From Pelagovum sp. HNIBRBA483 (lineage in GTDB: Bacteria > Pseudomonadota > Alphaproteobacteria > Rhodobacterales > Rhodobacteraceae), in assembly GCF_040931995.1 (NCBI RefSeq), contig NZ_CP162412.1, forward strand, positions 124,001 through 188,000: DNA of 64,000 nt, written 5' to 3'. The stretch's first letter is position 1. Every line of letters starts with the position of its first letter. The notes beneath the pieces are model-generated. The model made no database searches and had not been told where the DNA came from. It saw nothing but the letters and a program-made list of their open reading frames with translations. Positions 47,081-56,376 of this stretch are shown here, piece by piece. The position numbers and the translations under genes were made by a program.

Positions 47081-47700
47081 GCAGGCAGCTCCACTTTCCT
47101 GGCGGGCCGAATGTTTCACGTGAAACAGTGGAGCGATTGGAGTTATTCGAGGAGCTGGTCGCGCGTTGGACGACCAAGATAAACCTGATCTCCAAGGCAA
47201 CGAGCGGCGATATCTGGAACCGTCATATCGTCGACTCTGCACAAATCTATCATTTGGCCCCTATGAGGTTCACCCATTGGGCGGATTTTGGAAGTGGCGG
47301 CGGATTTCCAGCGGTTGTTGTTGCGGCAATGGCGGCTGAATTTAACCCTGACGCGCGGATAACGATGCTCGAGAGCGATCAACGAAAAAGCGTCTTCCTC
47401 AGAACGGCCGTAAGAGAACTGGGGCTGAATGCTGAAGTGATTTCAAAGCGTATTGATGAGGTATCCCCGCTTGAAGCTGATGTTATATCTGCCCGCGCGC
47501 TCGCATCTCTTGGTAAGCTGCTTCTTTTTGCGGATTTGCACCTGAGCGATGGGGGGATATGCATTTTTCCAAAGGGCAGGGGCGCGGAAGACGAAATTGT
47601 CGACGCACGACAGGATTGGCGCTTTGAACTCAGGCAAACTCAAAGTATCACCGATAGCAGTGCCCGGATACTGACGATAAAAGAGCTGAAAAGTGCCTGA
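47077..47700 (+). CDS. rsmG: 16S rRNA (guanine527-N7)-methyltransferase
   Basis: SAM-dependent methyltransferase (GidB) of 207 residues. The SAM loop [12 protein letters not shown] is at about 70-81. The NVSRET segment (residues 12-17) is encoded by the second parS site. It is coupled to mnmG by ATGA and overlaps the parA start by eight bases. Confidence 0.96.
   Translation: MSRQLHFPGGPNVSRETVERLELFEELVARWTTKINLISKATSGDIWNRHIVDSAQIYHLAPMRFTHWADFGSGGGFPAVVVAAMAAEFNPDARITMLESDQRKSVFLRTAVRELGLNAEVISKRIDEVSPLEADVISARALASLGKLLLFADLHLSDGGICIFPKGRGAEDEIVDARQDWRFELRQTQSITDSSARILTIKELKSA
47112..47127. other. parS site 2 (ParB binding, start of rsmG)
   Basis: A second perfect copy of the 16-base palindrome TGTTTCACGTGAAACA, 1.9 kb from the first. 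Confidence 0.95.
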
Positions 47701-48490
47701 TCTAAGCCGCCACAACCCACCGAAAATAGTCGCTGTTGCGAACCAAAAGGGTGGTGTTGGTAAAACCACGACAGCGGTGAATCTTGCCGCGGCTTTGGCC
47801 GAAGCAGGTAAAAAGGTCCTTCTTGTCGACCTCGATCCGCAAGGGAACGCTTCAACAGGCCTTGGGATCGATCCGCGCGCGCGTAACGCAACCACTTACG
47901 ATCTCTTGATTGGTGACAAGCCGATTTATGAAATCCTTCACGAGACGTCGAACCCGAATTTGCTTGTAGTGCCCGCGACGACGGACCTCAGTTCGGCTGA
48001 TATCGAACTGATGGATAATGCAAAACGGGTTTTTCTGCTGCGCGATGCTCTCAGACAACCTTCCATGGATGCATTTGGGCTGGATGTCGTATTGATCGAT
48101 TGCCCTCCTTCGCTGAACATTCTGACTGTAAACGCTATGGTGGCGGCTGATGCGGTGTTGGTTCCGCTTCAGGCAGAGTTCTATGCGCTTGAGGGCTTGT
48201 CACAGCTAATGCTGACCCTGCGCGAAGTGCGACATTCTGCTAACCCAGACTTGCGGATCGCGGGAATCGTCCTCACCATGTTTGATATCCGCAATAATTT
48301 GAGCCAGCAGGTTGAGGCGGATGCCCGCGACAACTTGGGTGATTTGGTTTACGCGGTTCGAATTCCGCGGAATGTGCGGCTGAGCGAGGCTCCTTCATAT
48401 GCGATGTCTATTCTTGAATACGATACCACTTCTAAGGGTAGTCAGGCGTATAGAGAATTGGCGCAAGAATTTATTCGCAATGAGCTTTAA
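47693..48490 (+). CDS. parA: Chromosome partitioning ATPase ParA
   Basis: Deviant Walker ATPase of 265 residues that moves ParB-parS complexes along the nucleoid. The motif KGGVGKTT is at residues 19-26, with the LLVDLDPQGNAS and VLIDCPPS segments. The start is GTG, within the 3' end of rsmG, with AAGAG upstream. parB follows 11 bases after the stop. Confidence 0.97.
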   Translation: MPDLSRHNPPKIVAVANQKGGVGKTTTAVNLAAALAEAGKKVLLVDLDPQGNASTGLGIDPRARNATTYDLLIGDKPIYEILHETSNPNLLVVPATTDLSSADIELMDNAKRVFLLRDALRQPSMDAFGLDVVLIDCPPSLNILTVNAMVAADAVLVPLQAEFYALEGLSQLMLTLREVRHSANPDLRIAGIVLTMFDIRNNLSQQVEADARDNLGDLVYAVRIPRNVRLSEAPSYAMSILEYDTTSKGSQAYRELAQEFIRNEL

Positions 48491-48501
48491 TAGAGGGTGT
48501 G

Positions 48502-49389
48502 ATGGCTGAAAAATCTAACAAAAACAGAGGTTTAGGCCGTGGCTTGTCAGCGCTCCTTGCGGATTTGCCGGACGAGAAGGCCAGCAGCTCATCTCTGCCT
48601 TCGGATCAGAAGTTGCCAATACACAAAATTGTTCCCAATCCGGATCAGCCTCGCCGTCAGTTCGATGAAGAACTGTTAGACGACCTCGCCGCATCTATCA
48701 GTGAGAAGGGTGTTATCCAGCCCCTGATTGTCCGCCCCGCGAAGGACGGGAATTTCGAGATCGTTGCGGGGGAGCGCCGCTGGCGTGCGGCGCAGCGGGC
48801 GAAGCTGCATGATGTGCCCGTGATTGTACGCGAGCTCGACGATATTGAGGTTTTGGAGATCGCAATTATCGAAAACATTCAGCGCGCAGATCTCAATGCT
48901 ATAGATGAGGCTGCGGGCTATCGTCAGTTGATGGAGCGCTTTGGCCATACACAGGAGAAGTTATCCGCAGCGTTGGGAAAAAGCCGCAGCCATATCGCCA
49001 ACTTGATGCGCCTGCTGAGCCTCCCGGACAGTGTTCAGCAAATGGTGACGGATGGAAAGCTTTCCGCAGGGCATGCGCGGGCGCTTGTGGGGCATGATGA
49101 TGCTCTATCTTTGGCACAAACCGTTGTTAAAAAAGGTCTTTCTGTTCGCGCGACAGAAGCTTTGGTGAAGAAAGGGCTATCAACATCCGGTAAAGCCCGC
49201 GCTAAGAGTGGCGCCTCTTCCCGCCGAAAGGACGCAGATACGGTCGCGTTAGAAAATGAACTATCGGCGGCATTGGGCATGAGGACAGAAATCGATCATG
49301 ATCCCAAGGGCGAACACGGCCGACTGATCATCAGCTACCGGTCTTTTGATCAGCTTGACGATCTGATGCGGGCGCTTTCCGGCAGCTAG
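48502..49389 (+). CDS. parB: Chromosome partitioning protein ParB
   Basis: CTPase and parS-binding protein of 295 residues. The N-terminal CTP-binding region shows NPDQPRRQF and the GERRWRAA motif; the helix-turn-helix (SAALGKSRSHIANLMRLL) follows, with a C-terminal dimer domain. The ATG has GAGGG upstream; a GTG directly before it is possible. Its stop interlocks with the hemW stop in CTAG. Confidence 0.97.
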   Translation: MAEKSNKNRGLGRGLSALLADLPDEKASSSSLPSDQKLPIHKIVPNPDQPRRQFDEELLDDLAASISEKGVIQPLIVRPAKDGNFEIVAGERRWRAAQRAKLHDVPVIVRELDDIEVLEIAIIENIQRADLNAIDEAAGYRQLMERFGHTQEKLSAALGKSRSHIANLMRLLSLPDSVQQMVTDGKLSAGHARALVGHDDALSLAQTVVKKGLSVRATEALVKKGLSTSGKARAKSGASSRRKDADTVALENELSAALGMRTEIDHDPKGEHGRLIISYRSFDQLDDLMRALSGS

Positions 49390-50543
49390 GTATCTAGGAT
49401 TTTGCGAAGAACGGCATTGAGAAGGGGCCGCCCCTTCTCTGTCAACGCCAAGTTGCCGTTTTCTTCAGTAAGCATGCCAAGCTCTTTGGTTTCTGCAATG
49501 TTTTGATGAATCCGGTCATCTGCGAGCGATACAAACCGATGAACTGGCAGGCCCTCGCGCAGCCTAAGGCCCATGAGCAGCGTTTCGGATAGTACGTCTT
49601 CTGTGGAGAGCTTTTGGATGGGGTGCTCTGATGTGCTCCCCGACTCGACTGCGGCGAGCCACTTTCCGGGCGCGCGGTAAGCCTCGGTCGCCAAACGATC
49701 TCCGTCGAGGCTCAAGCGGCCATGCGCACCGGGGCCGATTCCAACGTAGTCTCCATACCGCCAGTATATCAGGTTGTGGCTGGATTCCTCGCCGTCTCTT
49801 GCGTGGTTTGAAACCTCATATGCGGGGAAGCCTGCCGCCTCGGTGATTTCTTGTGTGGCTTCGTACATTTCAGTCGCGAGGTCCTCGTCGGGTAGGCCGC
49901 GCAACTTCCCTGCATCGTAGCGGTCGCCAAATGCTGTGCCTTCCTCAACGGTGAGTTGATAAAGTGAAAGGTGGTCCACCGCCTGATCGAGCGCGGTAAG
50001 CAATTCTGTCTTCCAGTCCGCAAGGGTTTGGTTTTGGCGCGCATAGATCAGATCAAAGCTTATCCTTGGAAAAATATCGCGAGCGGTTTGAAAGGCAGCG
50101 CGGGCTTCTTCGACGGAATGAAGGCGCCCCAAAAGGCGCAAATCCTCGTTGTTCAGAGCCTGAATTCCAATTGAGAGTCGGTTGACGCCGGCTTCGCGAT
50201 ACGCCGCAAATCGACCTGCATCAACGGAGGTTGGATTAGCCTCTAACGTGATTTCTGCGTTATTTGACAAGCGCCAATTTCGGCGAACCTCGTCTAGGAT
50301 CGCCTTAACCACGTCACCATTCATCAAGCTTGGCGTGCCGCCTCCAAAAAAAACGGTAGAGAGAATGCGCCCTTCCGTGATTTCGCCAAGGCGCGCAATT
50401 TCGCGAATATAGGCCTGTTTCCAACGGTCTTGGTCAATGCGAGCGCTGACATGGCTGTTGAAGTCACAATAGGGGCATTTAGCAGCACAAAACGGCCAGT
50501 GGATATAGAGGCCGAAGCCGCTTTCCTGCCAGTTTTCAGTCAA
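49386..50543 (-). CDS. hemW: HemW-type radical SAM heme chaperone
   Basis: Oxygen-independent coproporphyrinogen oxidase-like protein of about 385 residues. The radical SAM motif CAAKCPYC is followed by DFNSH; HIWPF-type start GFGLYIHWPF lies just before. HemW keeps the CxxxCxxC cluster but acts as a heme chaperone, not as HemN. The start is uncertain: a TTG at 50543 overlaps the rdgB stop and gives the usual short N-terminus, while an ATG at 50573 would add ten residues; neither has a strong ribosome-binding site. Confidence 0.88.
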   Translation of the reverse strand: MTENWQESGFGLYIHWPFCAAKCPYCDFNSHVSARIDQDRWKQAYIREIARLGEITEGRILSTVFFGGGTPSLMNGDVVKAILDEVRRNWRLSNNAEITLEANPTSVDAGRFAAYREAGVNRLSIGIQALNNEDLRLLGRLHSVEEARAAFQTARDIFPRISFDLIYARQNQTLADWKTELLTALDQAVDHLSLYQLTVEEGTAFGDRYDAGKLRGLPDEDLATEMYEATQEITEAAGFPAYEVSNHARDGEESSHNLIYWRYGDYVGIGPGAHGRLSLDGDRLATEAYRAPGKWLAAVESGSTSEHPIQKLSTEDVLSETLLMGLRLREGLPVHRFVSLADDRIHQNIAETKELGMLTEENGNLALTEKGRPLLNAVLRKILDT

Positions 50544-51147
50544 AACAACCCGCGATGAATTTGCGGAAGGCATCCGCGCGGTGGCTGATCTTGTTCTTTT
50601 CCCAGCGATCCATTTCCCCAAAGGTCAACTCATACCCATCAGGCTGGAATATCGGATCGTAACCGTGACCCTGATCACCGCGCATTGGCCAAACAATCTG
50701 GCCTGGCATGACACCCTCAAACACCTCATCATGACCGTCCGGCCAAGCCAGCACCAAGGTACAGCAAAAACGCGCGGTGTATGGGGGCGTGCCGGAGGCG
50801 TTCTGAATCTTTGCCCAGGTGTTTTCCATCGCCATCACGAAATCACGCCCGTTCGGCGTTTCTGCCCAGTCGGCGGTGTAAACCCCTGGCGCACCGTCCA
50901 GAATGTCGATCGAAATCCCACTGTCATCTGCCAAAGCGGGGAGGCCCGTCGCCTTTGCGGCGGCGTGGGCCTTGATCCGCGCATTCCCGATGAAGTTGTC
51001 CTCGGTTTCTTCCGGTTCTGGCAGGCTGTGATCACTGTTTGACGATAGGCTTATGCCGTAAGGCGCCAGCAGCGCGGCGATCTCCTCAAGCTTGCCGCGA
51101 TTGTGCGTGGCAACAACCAACTCGGTTGCGTCGAACTTTCGGGTCAT
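50536..51147 (-). CDS. rdgB: XTP/dITP pyrophosphatase (Ham1 family)
   Basis: Removes non-canonical purine triphosphates, 203 residues. The substrate motif THNRGK is at residues 14-19, ADDSGI marks the catalytic Asp region, and the [10 protein letters not shown] end is typical. It overlaps rph upstream by four bases and hemW downstream. Confidence 0.96.
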   Translation of the reverse strand: MTRKFDATELVVATHNRGKLEEIAALLAPYGISLSSNSDHSLPEPEETEDNFIGNARIKAHAAAKATGLPALADDSGISIDILDGAPGVYTADWAETPNGRDFVMAMENTWAKIQNASGTPPYTARFCCTLVLAWPDGHDEVFEGVMPGQIVWPMRGDQGHGYDPIFQPDGYELTFGEMDRWEKNKISHRADAFRKFIAGCFD

Positions 51148-51851
51148 GATGTCGCTGCGATTTGGGCCGCCGCCAGCTCGGCGCTTCCCTTTTCAGCAAG
51201 GTCGAGGAGGGCGTTCATCTGCTCGCGCGAGAATGTTGCGCCCTCGGCGGACATTTGAACCTCGATCAAGCGGTTGCCAGTCATGACGAAGTTGCCGTCG
51301 ACGCCGGCTTCGCTGTCCTCGGGATAATCCAGATCGAGTACGGGCTGACCGGCATAGATGCCACAGCTGATGGCCGATACCGGATCGGACAGCGGGTCAC
51401 TGATAACATCGCCAGCTTTCATCAATGCGTTGACCGCCAAACGTAGCGCCACCCAACCGCCTGTGATGGACGCGCAACGGGTGCCACCGTCGGCTTGGAT
51501 GACATCACAGTCGATCGTGATCTGGCGCTCGCCCAATGCGACACGGTCCACTCCGGCACGAAGGCTGCGGCCTATCAAGCGCTGAATTTCTTGTGTGCGA
51601 CCAGACTGGCCGTTCTTAGCTTCGCGGCGCATGCGCGTATGGGTGGCGCGGGGAAGCATACCATATTCCGCCGTAACCCAGCCTAGGCCTGAGTTTTTGA
51701 TGAACGGTGGAACGCGCTCGTCGACGGTTGCGGTGCAAAGGACATGGGTATCGCCACATTTGATGAGGCACGAACCTTCAGCGTGGCGGGTTACGCCGAC
51801 TTCGATTGAAATCGGGCGCATTTCGTTTATCTGTCTACCGGACGGGCGCAT
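51144..51851 (-). CDS. rph: Ribonuclease PH
   Basis: Phosphorolytic 3' exoribonuclease of 235 residues for tRNA 3' trimming. Conserved segments are MRPSGR at the start, [16 protein letters not shown], the [10 protein letters not shown] helix and LDLDYPEDS. The ATG at 51851 has AGGAG seven bases upstream. It heads rph-rdgB-hemW and is divergent from hrcA. Confidence 0.97.
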   Translation of the reverse strand: MRPSGRQINEMRPISIEVGVTRHAEGSCLIKCGDTHVLCTATVDERVPPFIKNSGLGWVTAEYGMLPRATHTRMRREAKNGQSGRTQEIQRLIGRSLRAGVDRVALGERQITIDCDVIQADGGTRCASITGGWVALRLAVNALMKAGDVISDPLSDPVSAISCGIYAGQPVLDLDYPEDSEAGVDGNFVMTGNRLIEVQMSAEGATFSREQMNALLDLAEKGSAELAAAQIAATS

Positions 51852-51912
51852 GGATAACTCCTGATATGATCGCGTCACGGATACGCGGAGAATATCCGGA
51901 ATCCAACCCTGA

Positions 51913-51940
51913 TTGACCTGTTTCGCGGGACCGATTTAAT
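51913..51940 (+). promoter_or_regulatory. Possible promoter of hrcA-grpE
   Basis: TTGACC at 51913-51918 and TTTAAT at 51935-51940 are separated by 16 bases, about 50-75 bases before the hrcA ATG. No CIRCE palindrome (TTAGCACTC and its complement) is seen in the gap. Confidence 0.35.
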
Positions 51941-51986
51941 TGCACGGCTCGGTATTGCGGAGCGAACGACCACTGGACCCGGAGTA

Positions 51987-53051
51987 ATGACGACCAACAC
52001 GCCAAAGATTGACGAGCTCAACGATCGCTCCCGCGAGGTTTTTCGCAGGGTGGTCGAGGGGTATCTCGAAACAGGCGCGCCGGTCGGGTCGCGGACTTTG
52101 TCAAAAGCAATGACGGAAAAGGTCAGCGCGGCGACAATCCGTAACGTTATGCAAGACCTTGAGTATTTGGGGCTGCTTGGCAGCCCTCATATCAGCGCCG
52201 GCCGGATCCCGACCCAATCCGGTTTGCGCATGTTCGTTGACGGCTTGTTGGAGGTTGCGGATTTACAGGGTGAGGATCGCGAAAAGCTGGATCAGACACT
52301 GGGTGGCAATCAGCAAGACATCCCGCAATTGCTTGATAAGGTTGGCTCAGCGCTTTCCGGCGTGACACACGGGGCGAGCCTTGTGTTGGCTCCGAAGCAT
52401 GAAGCGGCGATCAAGCATATTGAGTTTGTGTCGCTTGCGGCGGATCGCGCCTTGGTGGTTTTGGTTTTCGCGGATGGTCATGTCGAGAACCGCTTGTTTA
52501 CACCGCCGCCAGGGCAGACGCCGTCGTCAATGCGCGAGGCTGCCAATTTCATCAATGCTCTGGCCGAGGGGCGCACGATCTCGGAGCTTGGCCGTGTGAT
52601 GAAGGACGAGATTGTCCGGCGCAGACAAGAAATCGACGGGCTGGCGCGCGAGATGGTCGAAAGCGGACTCGCTGTTTGGGAGAACAAGGGCGAATCAACA
52701 GAGCGGCTCATCGTGCGGGGTCGGGGCAATTTGCTCAGCGAAGGTGGCAGCGAAGAGGATTTGGAGCGCATCAAGCAGCTGTTCGACGACCTAGAACGGA
52801 AGCGGGATATCGCCGAATTCCTCGATCTGGCCGATCGTGGCGACGGTGTGCGCATTTTTATTGGCTCGGAGAACAAACTTTTTTCACTTTCGGGTTCCTC
52901 TCTGGTGGTTTCTCCATATATGAACGCCGACCGTAAGATCGTGGGCGCTGTGGGCGTGATCGGGCCGACGCGCCTGAATTACGGACGCATCGTGCCGATC
53001 GTAGATTATACAGCACAATTGGTCGGGCGGCTTCTGGCCGACCGGACATGA
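51987..53051 (+). CDS. hrcA: Heat-inducible transcription repressor HrcA
   Basis: Repressor of 354 residues that acts on CIRCE operators of groE-type genes. The winged-helix N-terminus (LNDRSREVFRRVVEGYLETGAPVGSR in part) and the SAATIRNVMQDLEYLG recognition segment are intact; the C-terminal domain ends with the GVIGPTRLNY and VDYTA segments. It precedes grpE with an ATGA overlap, as in many alphaproteobacteria. dnaK and dnaJ are not in this window. Confidence 0.96.
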   Translation: MTTNTPKIDELNDRSREVFRRVVEGYLETGAPVGSRTLSKAMTEKVSAATIRNVMQDLEYLGLLGSPHISAGRIPTQSGLRMFVDGLLEVADLQGEDREKLDQTLGGNQQDIPQLLDKVGSALSGVTHGASLVLAPKHEAAIKHIEFVSLAADRALVVLVFADGHVENRLFTPPPGQTPSSMREAANFINALAEGRTISELGRVMKDEIVRRRQEIDGLAREMVESGLAVWENKGESTERLIVRGRGNLLSEGGSEEDLERIKQLFDDLERKRDIAEFLDLADRGDGVRIFIGSENKLFSLSGSSLVVSPYMNADRKIVGAVGVIGPTRLNYGRIVPIVDYTAQLVGRLLADRT

Positions 53052-53062
53052 AGGAATTTGAA

Positions 53063-53623
53063 ATGGCTGAGCAGAACGTCGAACCGAAGTCTTTGGACGA
53101 ACTTGAATCCGAGGCGGATGATCTCGAACTGACTGAGGACGGTGAGGAAGGCGCGAGCGAGCTTGATGCATTGCGCGCTGAACGTGACGACCTGAGAGAT
53201 AAGTTCATGCGCGCGTTGGCCGATGCCGAGAATGCGCGCAAGCGTGGTGAGCGGGACCGTCGTGAAGCTGAGAACTATGGTGGCTCGCGGTTGGCGCGGG
53301 ACTTGTTGCCGGTTTATGACAACCTGCAACGCGCCCTGCAGGCGATCCCTGATGAAAACCGCGAGGCGAACGCGCCATTGATCGAAGGTGTCGAGCTGAC
53401 GATGCGGGAGTTGCTGAACGTGTTCAAAAAGCACGGAATTGAGCAGATTAAACCCGAAATCGGTGAGAGGTTCGACCCGCAGCGCCATGAAGCGATGTTT
53501 GAGGCACCTGTACCGAACACCAAGGCTGGCGACATCATTCAGGTTATGGGTGAGGGCTTTATGCTGCACGACCGTTTGTTGCGCCCGGCGCAGGTTGGTG
53601 TTTCGTCGACGCCAGCTGGCTAA
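53063..53623 (+). CDS. grpE: Nucleotide exchange factor GrpE
   Basis: Co-chaperone of DnaK, 186 residues. An acidic N-terminus is followed by a long coiled coil (about 30-90) and the beta domain, with the segments RDLLPVYDNLQRAL and RFDPQRHEAM. The ATG at 53063 has AAGGAA at good spacing; an ATG five codons earlier overlaps the hrcA stop and is possible. The stop interlocks with the mutS stop over four bases. Confidence 0.95.
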   Translation: MAEQNVEPKSLDELESEADDLELTEDGEEGASELDALRAERDDLRDKFMRALADAENARKRGERDRREAENYGGSRLARDLLPVYDNLQRALQAIPDENREANAPLIEGVELTMRELLNVFKKHGIEQIKPEIGERFDPQRHEAMFEAPVPNTKAGDIIQVMGEGFMLHDRLLRPAQVGVSSTPAG

Positions 53624-56250
53624 AGCAGCTCTTTAAGCTCGTAGATCAGATCAAGAGCTTCACGCGGTGAGAGGGTATCCGGAAGGGTGTCCTTGAGCCG
53701 CGCTTCTATTTTGGACGCCTCATGCTTTGGCGGCGTCGCCACTGGGGTAGCCGCGAAGAGTGGCAAATCGTCAATTAATGCCTTGCGGGCGCTGCCGCCC
53801 TCTCGTTCGCCATTTTCCAGCGCATCTAACACGATGCGGGCACGTTCGACGACCGATTGTGGTAGGCCCGCGAGCCGCGCCACCTGCACGCCATAGCTGC
53901 GGTCTGCGGTGCCCTTGCGCACTTCGTGAAGGAAGATGACCTCGCCCTCCCATTCCTTCACCGTGACGGTGGCGTTATCGACGCCATCAAGCTTCTCGGC
54001 GAGGGTGGCCATCTCGTGATAGTGGGTGGCAAACAGCGCGCGGCATCTGTTGACGTTGCGGAGGTGTTCGAGCGTTGCCCATGCAATGGAGAGGCCATCA
54101 TACGTCGCAGTTCCGCGCCCAATTTCATCAAGGATGACGAATGAGCGGTCATCTGCCTGATTAAGAATGGCGGCGGTTTCTACCATTTCGACCATGAAGG
54201 TGGAGCGGCCACGGGCAAGATCGTCGGACGCGCCGACGCGGCTGAATACCTGTGAGACAATGCCGATGTGCGCGGCTTCGGCCGGAACATATGCACCAAC
54301 CTGCGCGAGGATCGCGAAGAGTGCGTTCTGCCGGAGAAAGGTTGATTTACCAGCCATATTCGGGCCGGTGAGCAGCCAAATCGAACTATCCGTGAGGGCG
54401 CAATCATTGGCGATAAACGGCTGATTTTCCCTTTTTAGAGCCTGTTCAACCACCGGATGACGCCCGCCCGTGATCGCAAAGTCGCGGCTGTCGTCGAGGG
54501 TTGGGCGGCACCAATCATTTTGATGAGCAAGCTGCGCAAGCGCCGCGGCCAAATCAATTTCAGCAATCGCGCGGGCGAGGGCGGAAATTTTTGGGGCGGT
54601 AGCGAGAATGCGCTCGGAAATCTCCCGATAGAGGCGCTTTTCAATATCAAGCGCCCGTCCGCCGGCGTTGAGGATTTTTGTCTCGGTTTCATTGAGTGCG
54701 ACCGTGGTAAAGCGTACTTGGTTCGCGGTGGTCTGGCGGTGAATGAAGGTTTCGCTCAGCGGGGCTGCGAGCATCTTCTCTGCATGTGTCGCGGTGGTTT
54801 CGATGAAATACCCGAGGACATTGTTGTGTTTGATCTTCAATGACTGGATGCCGGTCATCGCCATATAGTCGGCCTGCATCGCGGCAATGACCGAGCGGCC
54901 TTCGTCTCGCAAGGTGCGGGCTTCGTCGAGATCTTCATCGAAGCCGGGGGCGATAAAGCCTCCGTCGCGTGCAAGGAGGGGCGGCTCGGCCACAAGCGCA
55001 TCGTCCAGCAGCGACAGGAGCTCATCATGTCCGGTCAGATCGCTCGCGGCGCGCGAAATAGACTCTGTTTTTTTGAGATCTGGGAGTATTTCGGCGATCT
55101 CTATGGCCTTTGAGAGTGTATTCCTGATGGCAGCCATATCTCGCGGGCCAGCACGGTCCAGCGCCAAGCGGGACAACGCGCGGTCGATATCGTGCGTCCG
55201 TTTGAGGTGCTCGCGGAATGTGTCGCGCAGCGCCGGTTTATCGACGAAAGCGGCAACAGCTTCTTGCCGCTCGTTGATCTCGTCTATCCTGCAGGATGGC
55301 GCGGAAAGGCGGCGCTCAAGCAAACGGGCGCCGGCGGCCGTGGCGGTATGATCAATCACCCCCAACAAAGACCCAGCCCTGCCGCCGTTTACAGATTGGG
55401 TCAATTCCAGTGACTTTCGGGTCGCGGTATCAATTTGCATTGCGGCGCGCTGGGCTTCTTTGACTGGCGGGCGGAGGAGGGGAAGGTTCCCCTTTTGGGT
55501 GATTTCGAGATACTCTACGACCGCCGCCAGCGCGGATATCTCGGCGCGATCAAAAGTGCCGAATGCGTCAAGAGACGCTACATTATAGAGACTACATAAG
55601 CGTTTCTCGCCATTTGTGCTGTCAAAGGCCGCGCGGCCAAGCTCGGTGACGGATGCGCCAGAATCCTCGGCAATGGACCATAAAGATGGTTCTACCCCAT
55701 CGGGGAGAAGAACTTCCTTGGGCGACAGGCGCGCCAGCTCCGGCCCTAGGCGGCTCAGGTCGCAGGCGACGACACTGAAGGCGCCAGTTGAAATATCCGC
55801 CCAAGCCAATGCACCGCTGTCACGAACCCAAGAGAACGCCGCGAGGAAATTATGGCGGCGGGCATCCAGCAGAGAATCTTCGGTTAGGGTGCCGGGGGTG
55901 ACGAGACGCACTACGTCACGCTTTACGACTGCTTTAGAGCCACGCTTCTTTGCCTCGCTCGGGTCTTCGAGCTGTTCGCAGACAGCAACGCGAAATCCTT
56001 TGCGGATGAGCGTCAGCAGGTACCCTTCGGCGGCATGAACCGGCACGCCGCACATGGGTATATCCTTATCGAGATGCTTGCCGCGCTTAGTCAGGGCAAT
56101 ATCGAGCGCTTCGGCCGCAGCGACGGCATCGTCGAAGAACATTTCGTAGAAATCGCCCATGCGATAGAACAAGAGCGCCTCGGGGTAGCGCGCCTTGATC
56201 TCCAAATATTGCGCCATCATTGGCGTGACGGATGGGCTACCCGCGTTCAT
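53620..56250 (-). CDS. mutS: DNA mismatch repair protein MutS
   Basis: Mismatch-recognition ATPase of 876 residues. The mismatch-contacting Phe34 and Glu36 are in GDFYEMF, Walker A is GPNMAGKST and the Walker B segment VILDEIGRGTATYDG is complete. The ATG at 56250 has a GGGGG stretch upstream; a TTG four codons earlier is less likely. Confidence 0.97.
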   Translation of the reverse strand: MNAGSPSVTPMMAQYLEIKARYPEALLFYRMGDFYEMFFDDAVAAAEALDIALTKRGKHLDKDIPMCGVPVHAAEGYLLTLIRKGFRVAVCEQLEDPSEAKKRGSKAVVKRDVVRLVTPGTLTEDSLLDARRHNFLAAFSWVRDSGALAWADISTGAFSVVACDLSRLGPELARLSPKEVLLPDGVEPSLWSIAEDSGASVTELGRAAFDSTNGEKRLCSLYNVASLDAFGTFDRAEISALAAVVEYLEITQKGNLPLLRPPVKEAQRAAMQIDTATRKSLELTQSVNGGRAGSLLGVIDHTATAAGARLLERRLSAPSCRIDEINERQEAVAAFVDKPALRDTFREHLKRTHDIDRALSRLALDRAGPRDMAAIRNTLSKAIEIAEILPDLKKTESISRAASDLTGHDELLSLLDDALVAEPPLLARDGGFIAPGFDEDLDEARTLRDEGRSVIAAMQADYMAMTGIQSLKIKHNNVLGYFIETTATHAEKMLAAPLSETFIHRQTTANQVRFTTVALNETETKILNAGGRALDIEKRLYREISERILATAPKISALARAIAEIDLAAALAQLAHQNDWCRPTLDDSRDFAITGGRHPVVEQALKRENQPFIANDCALTDSSIWLLTGPNMAGKSTFLRQNALFAILAQVGAYVPAEAAHIGIVSQVFSRVGASDDLARGRSTFMVEMVETAAILNQADDRSFVILDEIGRGTATYDGLSIAWATLEHLRNVNRCRALFATHYHEMATLAEKLDGVDNATVTVKEWEGEVIFLHEVRKGTADRSYGVQVARLAGLPQSVVERARIVLDALENGEREGGSARKALIDDLPLFAATPVATPPKHEASKIEARLKDTLPDTLSPREALDLIYELKELL

Positions 56251-56376
56251 CAATACCCCCAAGTGCTGATTTGCGACAGACTACCCAAGCGATGTTAGCG
56301 ACGAAAGTCGAAAACGAAGCGGTTGCAGGCCAAGACTGTATACCGTTATCTCCTTCTGACTCACAGGGAGGACGGA

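Noticed and set aside
51852-51986. A CIRCE operator upstream of hrcA
   Set aside because: No copy of the nine-base arm TTAGCACTC or its complement with a nine-base spacer is present.
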